DNA of 60,000 nucleotides from assembly GCA_002633005.1 (NCBI GenBank), contig NMRA01000089.1, positions 312,001 through 372,000 of the forward strand, in the 5' to 3' direction. The number at the start of each line of letters is the position of its first letter. The first letter of the stretch is position 1. The position numbers were made by a program, and so were the translations under genes. The stretch comes from Phoronis australis (lineage: Eukaryota > Phoronida > Phoronidae). The notes under the pieces are model-generated. The model saw nothing but the letters and a program-made list of their open reading frames with translations, was not told the origin of the DNA and made no database searches. This document shows, one piece after another, positions 36,101 to 42,948 of the stretch.

Positions 36101-38662
36101 CTATCTGATGTGTATATTGGAACATTGGAATGCAGCCAAGTAAACAAACTTAAACCAACAGTGCAGTGGAGACTACTGCTGATAAGATTATAACTGCATA
36201 GGGCAACAAAAGTACTATTTAATGCAATTTAATACAGGCCACACAAAGCTTGGCGAGAGATTACAAGGTGTATAAAGGATGTTTTGAATCTGGAACAGGA
36301 CCAACATTTAACAAAAACATGTAGAAAGTATGTGTGTATTACATAACTATGAGGTATAGTAGATGTACAAGAAAGTTTATGGAGCTGGTATAAAACTTGA
36401 TATCTTATCAATAAATTTATGGCTATAAAATCTGATGTTCCTTTGCAACAAGCCAAACACCAGAGGATTAATGAGACGTGGTGTTTAGATCAGACATGAC
36501 GAGTTCATGAAGTCGGACATTAATTCAAATGTGGCAACTAGTGATAAGAACACAACAGTGTATAACCAGGGCAGTGTGCAGCACAGAACCTTGTCGGTTT
36601 CTTTTAATTCGCATGACATTTTTTAAACTGTTTCCTAAAATCCCGTAAATTATCATGAAATTTGTGCAGGTCAAAACCATGAAAATGACAGAAAAACATG
36701 GAATTATGATCAGTAAACCACAATAGGAAAACTTAAAACCAAACAGAAATTGTAAGAATGTACAAATTAATAGAGGAATCCATAGGCAGTACAAGGAAAA
36801 ATCTAATTATTTTTAAAGGAAATTAATCCGTTTAGAAATGTGCTGTCTGCAGACAATGTAGAAGGCTTCAGGAACTGGATGTTAAAGAATAACAGAACCT
36901 GACCAGCAAAAGCATGCAAACAAAACAGTGCGAACAGTATTCACTTTGTATCAAAGCACATGTTGTAAATTTTCAACTTAATGAACACATGACTGGTTGT
37001 TAAGGAAACGACATGCTATAGAGACAACAGGCACAATCTGAGTGTGTACAGTAGCTGTAAATATGGTGAATTATGGTATTTAGCACAAATATGGCCGACA
37101 AATGAAAAATTCTGTTTTGTCAAATGTCTCCGCATAATAAAGATTAATAAGAGAATTGGAGCCTATGACTACCATGATTTGTACTGTGCAGGTGCCATAA
37201 AACAAATTTTGATACATATTCCATTACGAGGAGTAAAATAAACATCCTTTGTAAAACGGAAAATGATAATTTTGCCAATATTTTTTTCGCGAAATTAGCT
37301 GGGAAGTACCCGTACTGTATCTAACAATGAAAATTCTTCAATTAGGGACATAACTAACTATGGTAAAATTGCCATTATTCGATTATACTTATACATCACC
37401 GTAGAAAAACATAGAATTTGTCAAAAAGCTTTAGTTGAGAAATTTGAAAATTTAGGAAATCTCACTTGTCCGCCATACTGGGTTCCAAATATTAAAGTTT
37501 TTTCCATACTTCACATACTAGACAATCTGACAATAAAAATTGTTTTATTTTCTTTAACCTACATATTATTTGTCATACTTACATTTGAATCATAATATCA
37601 TTAAGAAATACTCCATCCGAAAGTTCGGCGTATTCAAGAGGCTCTTCTCGGAAAGTTTGGACCTGAAAACAGCACGAGTGTGTTATGAAACTTAACAATT
37701 ACTGGTAGGCAAAACATGCAAAACAAACTACAGAATATTTAAAAAATATGGGCACACCCTCAAAAATCCCTTTTGAATTCTATCTGGGATCTCATTCAGC
37801 CGAGGACTCTTTGCTCACCTGAGGAGAAAGGTGCCTGTTTTTCAGTAGGGAATGAGATCAATAGTCAGCCTGCACAAGACGGGATTTGAAGTCGGGCTTT
37901 CCAAAGAGAATCCGGAGCCCGACCCACTGAGTTACACTTTCTCCTCCAGTTTCAGCGTCATGAATGGAAATGTTCAAACTAGAAGTCAATGCGGCACTAG
38001 ACGAATATAATGGACCCTGACTTAGAGAACCAGGCAATCACTGAATAACGGATGATATTCAGTGAATGAAACTGGTTCTCTAAATCAGGGTCCATTATAT
38101 TATATCCAACTAGTACCTCAATGCCATTTGGCATTCCCCAACAATAGTACTTGCATAAATATTGTAGCTTTCACAACAAATCCATAATAACTGATAAATT
38201 TATAGACACCGGCATTAGCAGAGGGTCTCCCAATTAAAAATGAACTCAATTGTTTTTCCTGTTCCAAAGTGAAATAAAAAATATTATGACACCCTGGGAG
38301 CAATATATTGGTCCCAGTGACAACTCATTAAGACAGTGGCGCAACAGACTCCCAATGCAAAACCAGGTCGGTGTACGTTGGATAAGACTAAAATGTTCAA
38401 AAATTCCACCTCCACTCAGTCCAAATAATGAATGGCAGACCACGCACAAGTGATGTTACAAGTGCAGTCACTTGGCTACAAAATTAAGGGCCATAAGCGT
38501 TATTTCAGAAGTTGTGACTTGGGGTTTACCAAGCTAATCATAAGCATTCCATGCGTAACAGTGTACTGTGACAGTGTTTATATAAATTATCAGTTTAATA
38601 ACTAATTTAAAACTTACCCACGTTACGAGAGGGGATTCCATGAATCCCACCTTGTCCGTCAT
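1..38662 (-). CDS. CCDC88: CCDC88 family protein (Girdin/Daple orthologue), 27 exons seen, 3' end off window
   Basis: Large cytoplasmic scaffold. In vertebrates CCDC88A/C link G-alpha-i, Dishevelled and receptor signalling to actin, migration and trafficking. I joined 26 exons, all with GT-AG introns and every phase matching, from ATG at 38,662 to 2,658: 4,468 nt, about 1,489 codons. Order: HOOK domain (residues ~1-155, motif PLVTWVQTF at ~11-19), a linker with a [15 protein letters not shown] block (~281-295), continuous coiled coil to ~1,350, the family signature [15 protein letters not shown] (~1,342-1,356), a basic segment, then a Ser/Pro-rich tail with a GBA-like motif near ~1,549. Human Girdin is about 1,870 residues, so roughly 300 C-terminal residues and the 3'UTR should lie left of the window. 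The start is supported by position in the HOOK domain, although human proteins have about a dozen extra residues before this point. It looks like the pre-duplication ancestor of CCDC88A/B/C; I cannot assign it to one paralogue. Family assignment is very secure; the last exon is affected by assembly. Confidence 0.96.
243..452 (-). CDS. CCDC88: CCDC88 exon 27, tail with GBA-like motif (copy 2, cut at N)
   Basis: About 210 nt up to the N at 242. Encodes [15 protein letters not shown] and later [20 protein letters not shown] at 262-310 on this strand, matching human SPGSEVVTLQQFLEESN, the G-alpha-binding-and-activating motif of Girdin. The key Phe is codon 274-276. Acceptor TTGTGCAG. The true 3' border cannot be seen because the sequence joins unrelated intron at the N. 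Confidence 0.85.
820..1326. mobile_element. Inverted-repeat element with internal tandem repeat
   Basis: Ends are inverted copies around a shared core TCTAATCTTTTTAC (left about 820-845, right about 1,303-1,325). The middle holds the 41-bp tandem repeat at 969-1,095. No coding capacity seen. Lies in the intron between exons 26 and 27. Confidence 0.5.
969..1095. repeat. 41-bp tandem repeat, about 3 copies
   Basis: Units begin at 969, 1,010 and 1,051 and start GAACCTGRTGACCTCA, nearly identical to each other. Confidence 0.9.
2658..2759 (-). CDS. CCDC88: CCDC88 exon 26, tail
   Basis: 102 nt. [20 protein letters not shown], then [13 protein letters not shown]. Fits phase with exons 25 and 27. 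Tail sequence is Ser/Pro-rich as in the family. Acceptor CTACAG, donor GTGAGC. Confidence 0.85.
2760..5259 (-). other. Intron between exons 25 and 26
   Basis: No exon recognised. Holds a Tc1/mariner-type MITE (2,882-3,126) and a stretch at about 4,010-4,215 resembling 23,500-23,690 (shared ATCTGCACACTACAA). Otherwise AT-rich unique-looking intron. Confidence 0.6.
2882..3126. mobile_element. MITE, Tc1/mariner-like, copy 1
   Basis: Begins TACAGCACAAG and AAAAGCATTCAGACAAAAT, ends with the inverse ATTTTGTCTGATTACTTTTGC. About 245 bp, non-coding. Same family at 15,882 and 17,817. Short TA-flanked inverted termini suggest Tc1/mariner mobilisation. Confidence 0.65.
5260..5401 (-). CDS. CCDC88: CCDC88 exon 25, Ser-rich tail
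   Basis: 142 nt. [20 protein letters not shown], then [20 protein letters not shown]; human RERQKSLTLTPTRSDSSEG and SQDSSSVGSNSLEDG. Acceptor TTCCAG, donor GTCAGT. Confidence 0.92.
6231..6302 (-). CDS. CCDC88: CCDC88 exon 24, basic segment
   Basis: 72 nt, 24 codons: [20 protein letters not shown] then IQEE. Very basic start. I see no close human match; support is phase, splice signals (TTCACAG; GTATCT) and position between two recognisable exons. Confidence 0.78.
8339..8393 (-). CDS. CCDC88: CCDC88 exon 23, basic segment
   Basis: 55 nt. [18 protein letters not shown], equivalent to human GNWITLKMRKLIKSKK, the basic region after the coil that binds phosphoinositides in Girdin. Donor GTGAGT. 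Confidence 0.9.
8738..8830 (-). CDS. CCDC88: CCDC88 exon 22, signature end-of-coil motif
   Basis: 93 nt. [20 protein letters not shown], then [10 protein letters not shown]: nearly identical to human [23 protein letters not shown], the most diagnostic block in the family. Donor GTAAGTG abuts a short CACG repeat at 8,710-8,732. Confidence 0.98.
8990..9147. mobile_element. Palindromic MITE-like sequence
   Basis: AAGTGATTTCTGG near 8,991 is inverted as CCAGAAATCACTT near 9,135, with further imperfect pairing inwards (GTGATGGTTAGTTAT / ATAACAAGCTATCAC). Non-coding, in the intron between exons 21 and 22. Confidence 0.55.
9518..9666. repeat. Imperfect inverted repeat in intron
   Basis: AACGTTTCGCTTTATTT (about 9,527) pairs with AAATAAATAAAGCAAAACGTT (about 9,631), and CACCATCAGATG-like pieces face each other inside. 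MITE-like; family unknown. Confidence 0.4.
9773..9918 (-). CDS. CCDC88: CCDC88 exon 21, end of coiled coil
   Basis: 146 nt. [20 protein letters not shown], then [19 protein letters not shown]; human LLSQLKGNLEEENRHLLDQI and LLEQNMESKDLF. Donor GTAAGA. Confidence 0.96.
10609..10815 (-). CDS. CCDC88: CCDC88 exon 20, coiled coil
   Basis: 207 nt, 69 codons. [20 protein letters not shown] to VSKMANRNE; human counterpart is around LCGENDRLNHTYSQL to LNNQCE. Acceptor TTACAG, donor GTAAGG. Confidence 0.93.
10877..10980 (-). mobile_element. tRNA-derived SINE fragment, minus strand
   Basis: Reverse complement reads like the plus copy at 11,043-11,161: GTCTGCACTGTTAGCAG, then GTCGGGACAGA, TTTTTTCAGGCCTGACTATA and GGTCACATGAT. 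More diverged. Head-to-head with the plus copy. Confidence 0.6.
11043..11161 (+). mobile_element. tRNA-derived SINE
   Basis: Box A-like TAGCTCAGTAG at 11,054-11,064 and degenerate box B-like GGTCGAGAC at 11,109-11,117, followed by a non-tRNA tail ending in GGTCACATGATGTGACC. Spacing is that of a tRNA promoter but acceptor and T stems do not pair properly, so it is not a functional tRNA gene. Confidence 0.65.
11867..11950. mobile_element. Palindromic TATA-ended MITE (GAGAACCA family)
   Basis: Starts TATAATGTGACC, ends GGCACGTTATA, with inverted ATTTTGAGAACCA / TGGTTCTCAAAAT inside. A near copy in opposite orientation lies at 46,541-46,618 within RPS27A. Non-coding hairpin former. Confidence 0.7.
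12138..12275 (-). CDS. CCDC88: CCDC88 exon 19, coiled coil
   Basis: 138 nt, 46 codons. [20 protein letters not shown] to [10 protein letters not shown]. Position and phase match human LEDLEKMLKVEQEKM; sequence is more diverged than neighbours. Acceptor ATTCAG, donor GTAACA. Confidence 0.92.
12869..13132 (-). CDS. CCDC88: CCDC88 exon 18, coiled coil
   Basis: 264 nt, 88 codons. [20 protein letters not shown] to [20 protein letters not shown]; human VENSTLNSQSTSLMNQNAQL and ESLISKHGTLKSAHKNLEVE. Acceptor TTTTAG, donor GTACAA. Confidence 0.97.
13994..14155 (-). CDS. CCDC88: CCDC88 exon 17, coiled coil
   Basis: 162 nt, 54 codons. [20 protein letters not shown] to LQSENAKLQ; human NATLQAEKQALKTQLKQLET and LQTQNAKLQ. 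Acceptor CTGCGGGG-side site reads CCGCAG on the gene strand; donor GTATGT. Confidence 0.96.
14447..14543 (-). CDS. CCDC88: CCDC88 exon 16, coiled coil
   Basis: 97 nt. Completes the split serine of exon 15 to give [11 protein letters not shown], then [18 protein letters not shown]; human RESQETTRELLKVKDRLIEVER. Acceptor TTTCAG, donor GTGAGG. Phase and homology both support these borders across the minisatellite intron. Confidence 0.92.
14987..15665. repeat. 61/63-bp minisatellite, 11 units, 185-bp higher-order repeat, spans exon 15 5' splice site
   Basis: Units start at 14987, 15048, 15109, 15172, 15233, 15294, 15357, 15418, 15479, 15542 and 15603. Types repeat as A(61)-A'(61)-B(63) three times, then A and a B variant, giving a 185-bp period. 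On the gene strand each unit holds TGCAG, then TGAAAGAGAG, then GTATGTGTG (GTGTGTGTG in B), i.e. the last bases of exon 15 and its donor. The exon-proximal unit carries the working donor (15,659-15,658); ten further donor-like copies follow in the intron. Predicted reading frames across it are artefacts of the repeat. Confidence 0.95.
15660..15788 (-). CDS. CCDC88: CCDC88 exon 15, coiled coil; its 5' splice site is in a minisatellite
   Basis: 129 nt. [20 protein letters not shown], then [20 protein letters not shown]; human EESTNYNQQLRQELKTVKKN. Ends AAAGAGAG before donor GTATGTGTG. The last 14 exon bases plus this donor are copied throughout the adjoining array at 14,987-15,665. Reading through the donor meets an in-frame TGA after three codons. 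Confidence 0.95.
15882..16133. mobile_element. MITE, Tc1/mariner-like, copy 2
   Basis: Starts TACAGTACAAGG and AAAAGCAATCAGACAAAAT, ends TTGTCTGATACTTATGACTG and CTGTA. About 252 bp, TA at both ends, non-coding. In the intron upstream of exon 15. Confidence 0.7.
16512..16641. repeat. About 39-bp tandem repeat, about 3.5 copies
   Basis: Unit contains GATATTGTGGGCCTTCACAA and GAATATCATAA. Lies about 90 bases from exon 14 but does not include its donor. Confidence 0.85.
16729..16818 (-). CDS. CCDC88: CCDC88 exon 14, coiled coil
   Basis: 90 nt. [20 protein letters not shown], then EEKISALEA; human RYKLLESKLESTLKKSLEIK and EEKIAALEA. Acceptor TTTTAG, donor GTATGG. Confidence 0.97.
17130..17257 (-). 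CDS. CCDC88: CCDC88 exon 13, coiled coil
   Basis: 128 nt, ends with two bases. [19 protein letters not shown], then [19 protein letters not shown]; human DLVSEKLKTQQMNNDLEKL and EKIGLNKERLLHDE. Donor GTGAGC. Confidence 0.97.
17817..18070. mobile_element. MITE, Tc1/mariner-like, copy 3
   Basis: Starts TACAGCACAAGTCATGACAA and ends near TTTTGGTCGATTACGTTTCC; internal CATTCTGTAATTA and GCTGTCATGA are shared with copies 1 and 2. More diverged. Confidence 0.55.
18460..19847 (-). CDS. CCDC88: CCDC88 exon 12, giant uninterrupted coiled-coil exon
   Basis: 1,388 nt, about 463 residues of continuous heptads rich in Glu, Lys, Leu and Asn with recurring ELEKEN/LERENKEL phrases, spanning human Girdin from just after ELSEAP to ATIDIKTLVTLRED. 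It begins APSSSLND and ends [10 protein letters not shown]. Forms the dimeric rod. Acceptor TTTCAG, donor GTTTGT (weak). The 5' border is supported by phase with exon 11; an extra exon in between is not excluded but not needed. Confidence 0.97.
20924..21059 (-). CDS. CCDC88: CCDC88 exon 11, coiled coil
   Basis: 136 nt, ends with one base. [20 protein letters not shown], then [19 protein letters not shown]; human DMDRKKIEELMEENMTLE and SMDESLHLGWELEQI. Donor placed at GTAAGT (first donor base 20,923), which keeps phase with the next exon. Confidence 0.93.
21411..21557 (-). CDS. CCDC88: CCDC88 exon 10, coiled coil
   Basis: 147 nt, 49 codons. [20 protein letters not shown] and onward; human ELKEDNQVLLETKTMLEDQL. 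Acceptor TTGCAG, donor GTATAG. Confidence 0.96.
21962..22048 (-). CDS. CCDC88: CCDC88 exon 9, coiled coil
   Basis: 87 nt, 29 codons, phase 0 both ends. [20 protein letters not shown] then LEFFKTRVE; human VRVDKLESEVSRYKERLHDIEFYKARVE. Donor GTAAGTG. Confidence 0.97.
23118..23271 (-). CDS. CCDC88: CCDC88 exon 8, coiled coil
   Basis: 154 nt. Encodes [18 protein letters not shown] to the strongly conserved [18 protein letters not shown], near identical to human DARSARMYRDELDALREK. Acceptor TTGCAG, donor GTAAGG. Confidence 0.97.
23757..23911 (-). CDS. CCDC88: CCDC88 exon 7, linker and coiled coil start
   Basis: 155 nt, ends with two bases. Contains [20 protein letters not shown], then [13 protein letters not shown]. 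Human counterpart: SPGMKRTESRQHLSVELADAKAKIRRLRQE. Donor GTAAGT. Confidence 0.95.
23912..26706 (-). other. Intron between exons 6 and 7
   Basis: No exon or RNA gene recognised apart from a palindromic MITE-like sequence at 24,027-24,190. Phase and homology run directly from exon 6 to exon 7, so no missing exon is expected. Confidence 0.6.
24027..24190. mobile_element. Palindromic MITE-like sequence
   Basis: TGATTCACTTC...CTGGGTCAAC...CATTGGTTTG on the left is mirrored by AACCAATCAAAT...GTTGACCAGG...GAGTGAATCAAGTG on the right. Imperfect stem of about 65 bases. Confidence 0.55.
26707..26829 (-). CDS. CCDC88: CCDC88 exon 6, linker after HOOK
   Basis: 123 nt, 41 codons, phase 0 both ends. Encodes [13 protein letters not shown], then [20 protein letters not shown], equivalent to human EPLLKNMALHLKRLIDERDE. 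Acceptor TGACAG, donor GTGGGT. Confidence 0.94.
27855..27997 (-). CDS. CCDC88: CCDC88 exon 5, HOOK domain end
   Basis: 143 nt. Encodes [20 protein letters not shown], then a stretch ending [10 protein letters not shown]; human has KLLLLLLGCAVQCQKKEEF and AAVAAHIQEV. This is the HOOK core helix implicated in microtubule and dynein-type contacts in related proteins. Donor GTAGGT. Confidence 0.96.
28000..30074 (-). other. Intron between exons 4 and 5
   Basis: No exon recognised. A 12-bp direct repeat (GAACAGAAGTAA) at about 28,458-28,490 is the only clear structure. Confidence 0.5.
30075..30144 (-). CDS. CCDC88: CCDC88 exon 4, HOOK domain
   Basis: 70 nt, phase 0, ends with one base. Encodes [20 protein letters not shown], matching human ETLQQLIMMSLPNVLIIGKN. 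Acceptor TTTTAG, donor GTATTT. Confidence 0.94.
30145..33109 (-). other. Intron between exons 3 and 4
   Basis: No exon recognised. About 30,600-30,835 repeats the phrase TCCCAAATTCTA several times and may be an old element. Nothing else identifiable. Confidence 0.5.
33110..33224 (-). CDS. CCDC88: CCDC88 exon 3, HOOK domain
   Basis: 115 nt, completes the isoleucine codon split from exon 2. Encodes [11 protein letters not shown], then [20 protein letters not shown] and KSYYQ. Lines up with human QINPKLESQRVNKKV to QIKFYYQ. This exon is less conserved than its neighbours. Acceptor TTGCAG, donor GTAAAC. Confidence 0.92.
33225..37582 (-). other. Long intron between exons 2 and 3
   Basis: AT-rich, 4.4 kb. 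No exon, RNA or clear transposon recognised by eye. Split codon and HOOK-domain alignment join exon 2 directly to exon 3. Confidence 0.55.
37583..37662 (-). CDS. CCDC88: CCDC88 exon 2, HOOK domain
   Basis: 80 nt, starts in phase 0, ends with two bases. Encodes [20 protein letters not shown] and onward, equivalent to the VDGVFLNQVMLQI part of the human HOOK domain. Acceptor TTTTCAG, donor GTAAGTATG. Confidence 0.95.
37780..37946 (-). mobile_element. tRNA-derived SINE
   Basis: On the minus strand GTAACTCAGTGGG (box A-like, 37,923-37,935) is followed 30 bases on by GACTTCAAATCCCGT (box B-like, 37,879-37,893), then a non-tRNA body. In CCDC88 intron 1. Too imperfect for a working tRNA. Confidence 0.55.
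38006..38099. mobile_element. Palindromic TATA-ended MITE (GGACCCTGA family)
   Basis: Nearly perfect 94-bp palindrome: starts TATAATGGACCCTGACTTAG and ends with the inverse CTAAATCAGGGTCCATTATA; inner GAGAACCAG / CTGGTTCTC arms link it to the element at 11,867. In CCDC88 intron 1. Confidence 0.8.
38618..38662 (-). CDS. CCDC88: CCDC88 exon 1, start codon and HOOK domain start
   Basis: 45 nt, phase 0 to 0, 15 codons: [15 protein letters not shown], matching the N-terminal PLVTW of vertebrate Girdin. Donor GTAAGT. ATG context GCGATGA is moderate. No upstream exon was recognised, so the first residues could differ if there is another start. Confidence 0.9.
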
Positions 38663-39901
38663 CGCACCTGATAATACTTAACAATGTCCGATTAAGTACC
38701 AAACAACAAGACCGTGTATCACATTTTGCACGCTTTCAAACAAATGTACTGTTTCTCGAAATAAAATTGAGTCATCTTCGCCGAGTTCACATCGGCTGCG
38801 TTGAGTGAAAAACAAGGCGAGTGCTGTATGCGTCACCGCGCAGTCACAGCTGTAGGGTCACACCCAAAGGCTCCAACTTGATCAAACAGACGAAATTTAT
38901 GCTATACAGCCCCAAATACAAAAACGTTCGGAGAACAATTTTTAGCCACCAATATTTTTGAATGGGCTTACGAAGTTTCAGAACTCATGAGACCCTCTTC
39001 CGCCATTTTGTCTGTTTAGAAGCGTTAGACAAATATATATTCATACGCCACCGAGAACTCTAATCAAAACAATACCGCTACATACAATTATAGCACACTT
39101 TGGATAGCGGATATTACAAAAACAATCATGATAAAATTCTAAGGTTGTGTTTTCATATTAAAATATTGGTTTTATGGAACTGCGAAGGAAAGGTGGTGTT
39201 AGCACTATTTTCTTCCAAGCAGGTGCGCTTCATAGGGCGACATCTTTAGGTCAAAATGTGTCCTGAGTTGAACATCACTGAACTCAGTTGAACTCGTCCG
39301 AGATTGACAAAGATTTTAATTATAACACTTATTTTAAGAGACAGGTTTTTAAAAACACTGATACTACCGCATGAACATAACAAGATTTTTCTGTTTTGTT
39401 GCTTCATTATTCAGTAGCGGTGTACCATACAAAAATTTTGACTTGCAAAGAAATTACACTAAGAAAAATCAATTAATGAACTCCGAATACACAGACATAC
39501 GCAAAAAAAATGAAACTGCCACTAGGGGACACACCTGTTGCCAGATTGGTTTGAAACTCGTGTCTATATATCTACTGTACCGATGAACTTTCACAAAGAC
39601 CCTACAATTAGAGTGAAAGAGATACGACTGCAAAAAAATTGCCACCAGGAGCCACGTACCAGAGTGGTCGAGCCCGTCCGAGAATCAGAGTCAGCCGCGG
39701 TCTTCCCATCAGGAATAATTTTGCCAATTTTCATATTGGGAATACTTTTGCCAATTTTCATATTGATCCTTAATTTGGGCAGTTTGGCGGATTGAAAGTC
39801 GGACTTCAGATTGAAACGTACTAACTTTTTTAATTATTGCCACCAGGTGGCGCAGATCCGAAAACGGGAAGGCGTCGTCTTCTCTTTACTAGGAAACATA
39901 C

Positions 39902-40081
39902 CTAGTGGCGGATTTAGAGGGGGGGGGCAAGAGGGCCATGCCCCCCTAAAATTCTCCCAGATTCCATTTGGCAGTTCGGAGGTGCGAATGTCTGACGGGC
40001 AACTAAAAATCCTCAGTGGCTAATACTCTGCCCACAGGCTGCCCCCCTCCCCCCTCAACTCAAAATCCTGGATCCGTCCCT
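39902..40081. mobile_element. Short non-autonomous hAT-like element
   Basis: Left end TAGTGGCGGATTTAGAGG and right end inverse CCTGGATCCGTCCCTG, with G-runs and C-runs next to the ends (GGGGGGGGG, CCCCCC). This end pattern is common in animal hAT elements. No clear target duplication found. Confidence 0.5.
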
Positions 40082-40266
40082 GATATCTATTTTCCAAATT
40101 CATGAAAATCCACCAAGGAACGGCCAAATTACAGAGGCATACGTAAGAATAAAATTGCAACAAGGGGACAGAGCGGTAGTCGGATCGGTCCGAAACTCGG
40201 GCTTGTCGCGTCGCCGCTGCCTGGAACCAATGAGATAAATATAATTATATATACATATATATATAT

Positions 40267-40401
40267 GNNNNNNNNNNNNNNNNNNNNNNNNNNNNNNNNN
40301 NNNNNNNNNNNNNNNNNNNNNNNNNNNNNNNNNNNNNNNNNNNNNNNNNNNNNNNNNNNNNNNNNNNNNNNNNNNNNNNNNNNNNNNNNNNNNNNNNNNN
40401 N
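40267..40401. other. Assembly gap (135 N)
   Basis: Run of N directly after a TA dinucleotide repeat (40,240-40,266). A second TA repeat lies at about 40,608-40,630. Open frames drawn across the N are meaningless. Confidence 0.99.
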
Positions 40402-42704
40402 GCGTGTTTCATTGAAAAGTAAGCTGTTCTTGGCAACAATAGTGTCTACACAAGTGTCTTTCATCGGATGGTAGTTGATATAGTAGATCGCCGGCCCAAT
40501 GTACTGAGTGGCATCACTGACGAACACATATATATGAGTACGTATATAATAAAACTCTGTACAAAACATTTCATAATAAAACAGTAGCGGTACTTCGACT
40601 ATACAAAAGTCATATATATATATATATATAGCTCATTGCAAAGGGATCTCACTGAATATAGTATGCAACAGCGGTTTAGGACTGAGATACATCCGCGGTC
40701 GCTTAGACGCAGATGATGGTTGTAAACTTTCCAAATGGCTAGTAAATCCACTCAACGCGTTCATAGCCTGCGATTAAATGGAACGAAATCTTCCTTGCGT
40801 CATCGATCATTCCGCGACATATCAGCCACTGCCGGACTCGCCCCGTGGCCGCCGGCTGACCCGGGCCGTCTCTTTGGGGTTCAGTGTTACAGAAGCAACG
40901 AGCTAACACAACCGTAATAATATATGGTTTGTCATTTTTCCTAATCTTCACGTAAATTAATGGGCCGCAAATTCTCTACAACCAGTCCGAGAATCAATGA
41001 CGTTCAGCAAACAGACTAAATGCGCCGTGTGTTTAACCGGCCTGTTCCGCCAAACACGTACTCAGTAAACAACCATTTCCCTAGTCACCACTGAACACCC
41101 TTTCTAATTCAGGTTCTGTTCGAGCAGTCTACGCTTTCAGTTGTTTATGATGAGCGACTCACTCGTTCTCATACTCAGTGGAATGCAAATTGCTCGAAAT
41201 TGATTTTCACAGCAGGTCAATTGATTTATAATAAATTCGTATGTAGTGGTCCCGTCATGTGGCGAGTGCGACCTCATGGTTCGGCCGAACTCCAGCGGCA
41301 TCAAAACGATCGAGCCGGTGCTCCGCGTTTCCTATAGTGAATGCTGACGAGTTCACTGACTAATGGTTTTCCCGTTTTTTTCCTCCTTGTATCATAATGC
41401 TGCCCGCTAACTGCTAAATGAATTGTTATGGAGACTTTTGCCACATATTGCAAGCATGGCATGAAATGTTTTCGCTTTCCTCAATGCTAAGCCCCTGAGC
41501 CCGACAAAATCAAACGTGTAGGCTATTGGCGTACGGAGTGATTCTTGAGCGTACGGTATCTCGATCGACTGTCACCAATGTGATTACCAAAATTCCAGTT
41601 TTCAACAGCGCACTGCAAGCACTTAAACACGTTTATAACACTAGTCTTTAACTGTCTATCTTATTGGTGAAAACTTTAATACCTAAGCCGACTCCAGTTA
41701 CCTCGGAGTCATCACTCTCCAAAAATACGACCACGTACGTTTTGGGAAGTACACTTCCATTTTCTTATCTGTTCCATTTTTGTGTTAGCTCAACTTGTCT
41801 TTGACAACTATTTATTACACCCAACCCCACAGAGTGGCAATGGCAATGTGTCGCAAAGATATGGGAGTGTTTCACCACAAAAGTCTGTGCAACATGAGTT
41901 ACTAGAATCATCGTAGCACTAGACATGGCCTCTGCGTTAGTCAGCGACACTTAAAAGTACTGTAGCTTGATATCGTGTCCCCTTAAATGTTCGGCGAATG
42001 ACTAAAACCCACAAAGGTCGCCCACCCACCAAAGCAAAGAGAAAACGGATTGTTCTAAAACCCGCTCGACCCCCACACTCCACCACCCCCACCCCCTCGA
42101 CCTGTGGCAATAGGTGTATCTTTGCGCTTTTTACACATTTCATAATCATATTACGTCGATTAGTAACTTTGCCTGGACTTCAAACGAATCTGCTCTGGCG
42201 CAATGATCTGCAGTAGTGGATTGGAGTGACCGTGCTATCGCTTTCACGGAGTTCCCCGAGGGGCTAGCAATGCATGCGCGCACCCAGGTGGGGGGTCGAA
42301 TGACCCCCATTTGGCGAAGTGGGCAAAAAGGTGGGCCTCAGAGAAACAAAAAGTCCGAGAAAATGAGACAAAGTCCACCGAAAAGGCGCCAACACAATTC
42401 ATAGCCCTGAACGTGGAAACCAGTTTTTTTTTTAGTTCTCCCGTTTTGTTAGTAAAAGGTCCACATCGCCGAAAATTCTAGCCCCCCTATATTTAAGGCT
42501 CTGGTTGAGTGCGCGCATGCAGTGGCCCTGATTTACTGAACTTAAGGAGAGTGCGTGAACGTCAATGCACATAATTTCACATTTTTTTATTTGCTTTCTC
42601 TTAATACTCGCTTACTCCATGTAACGTTACGTTGGGAAATACTTTCAAAGTTAAGAACGTATTTTTCAAATTGTAATTACTGAAGAAATTACATATTTAT
42701 CGGT

Positions 42705-42948
42705 TCCTCGCACTCTCCCAAGAATGCTCGAATCTGCCATTCACTGAAGAGCAGACGAGACGATGACACCGGGAACATTCGTAACGTTGCTGGGTCTTTG
42801 ACTGGATTTGGCCGCGCTGCTTTTGTTCGTTTTTGGCTTTCACACTTGCCGAATCTATTTTTGCAATTGCAAACAAAACAGGGAAAAGCCAGCCAAGCTC
42901 AAGGCCAGACACATTGGTACTGCAAGTCAGCGATTGTCCTATGTTCAT
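42705..42948 (-). other. Possible cysteine-cluster coding remnant
   Basis: Minus-strand open frame containing QQRYECSRCHRLVCSS near its C-terminal end. This resembles the Cys-rich tail of some DNA transposases (piggyBac-type), but only one CxxC...C is present and there is no neighbouring catalytic region. Could be chance. Confidence 0.2.

Noticed and set aside
37874-37946. Possible tRNA gene on the minus strand
   Set aside because: Promoter-like boxes are present but acceptor and anticodon arms do not pair; SINE is more likely.
40129-40569. 146-codon frame and others across the N gap
   Set aside because: Mostly N; bordered by TA repeats.
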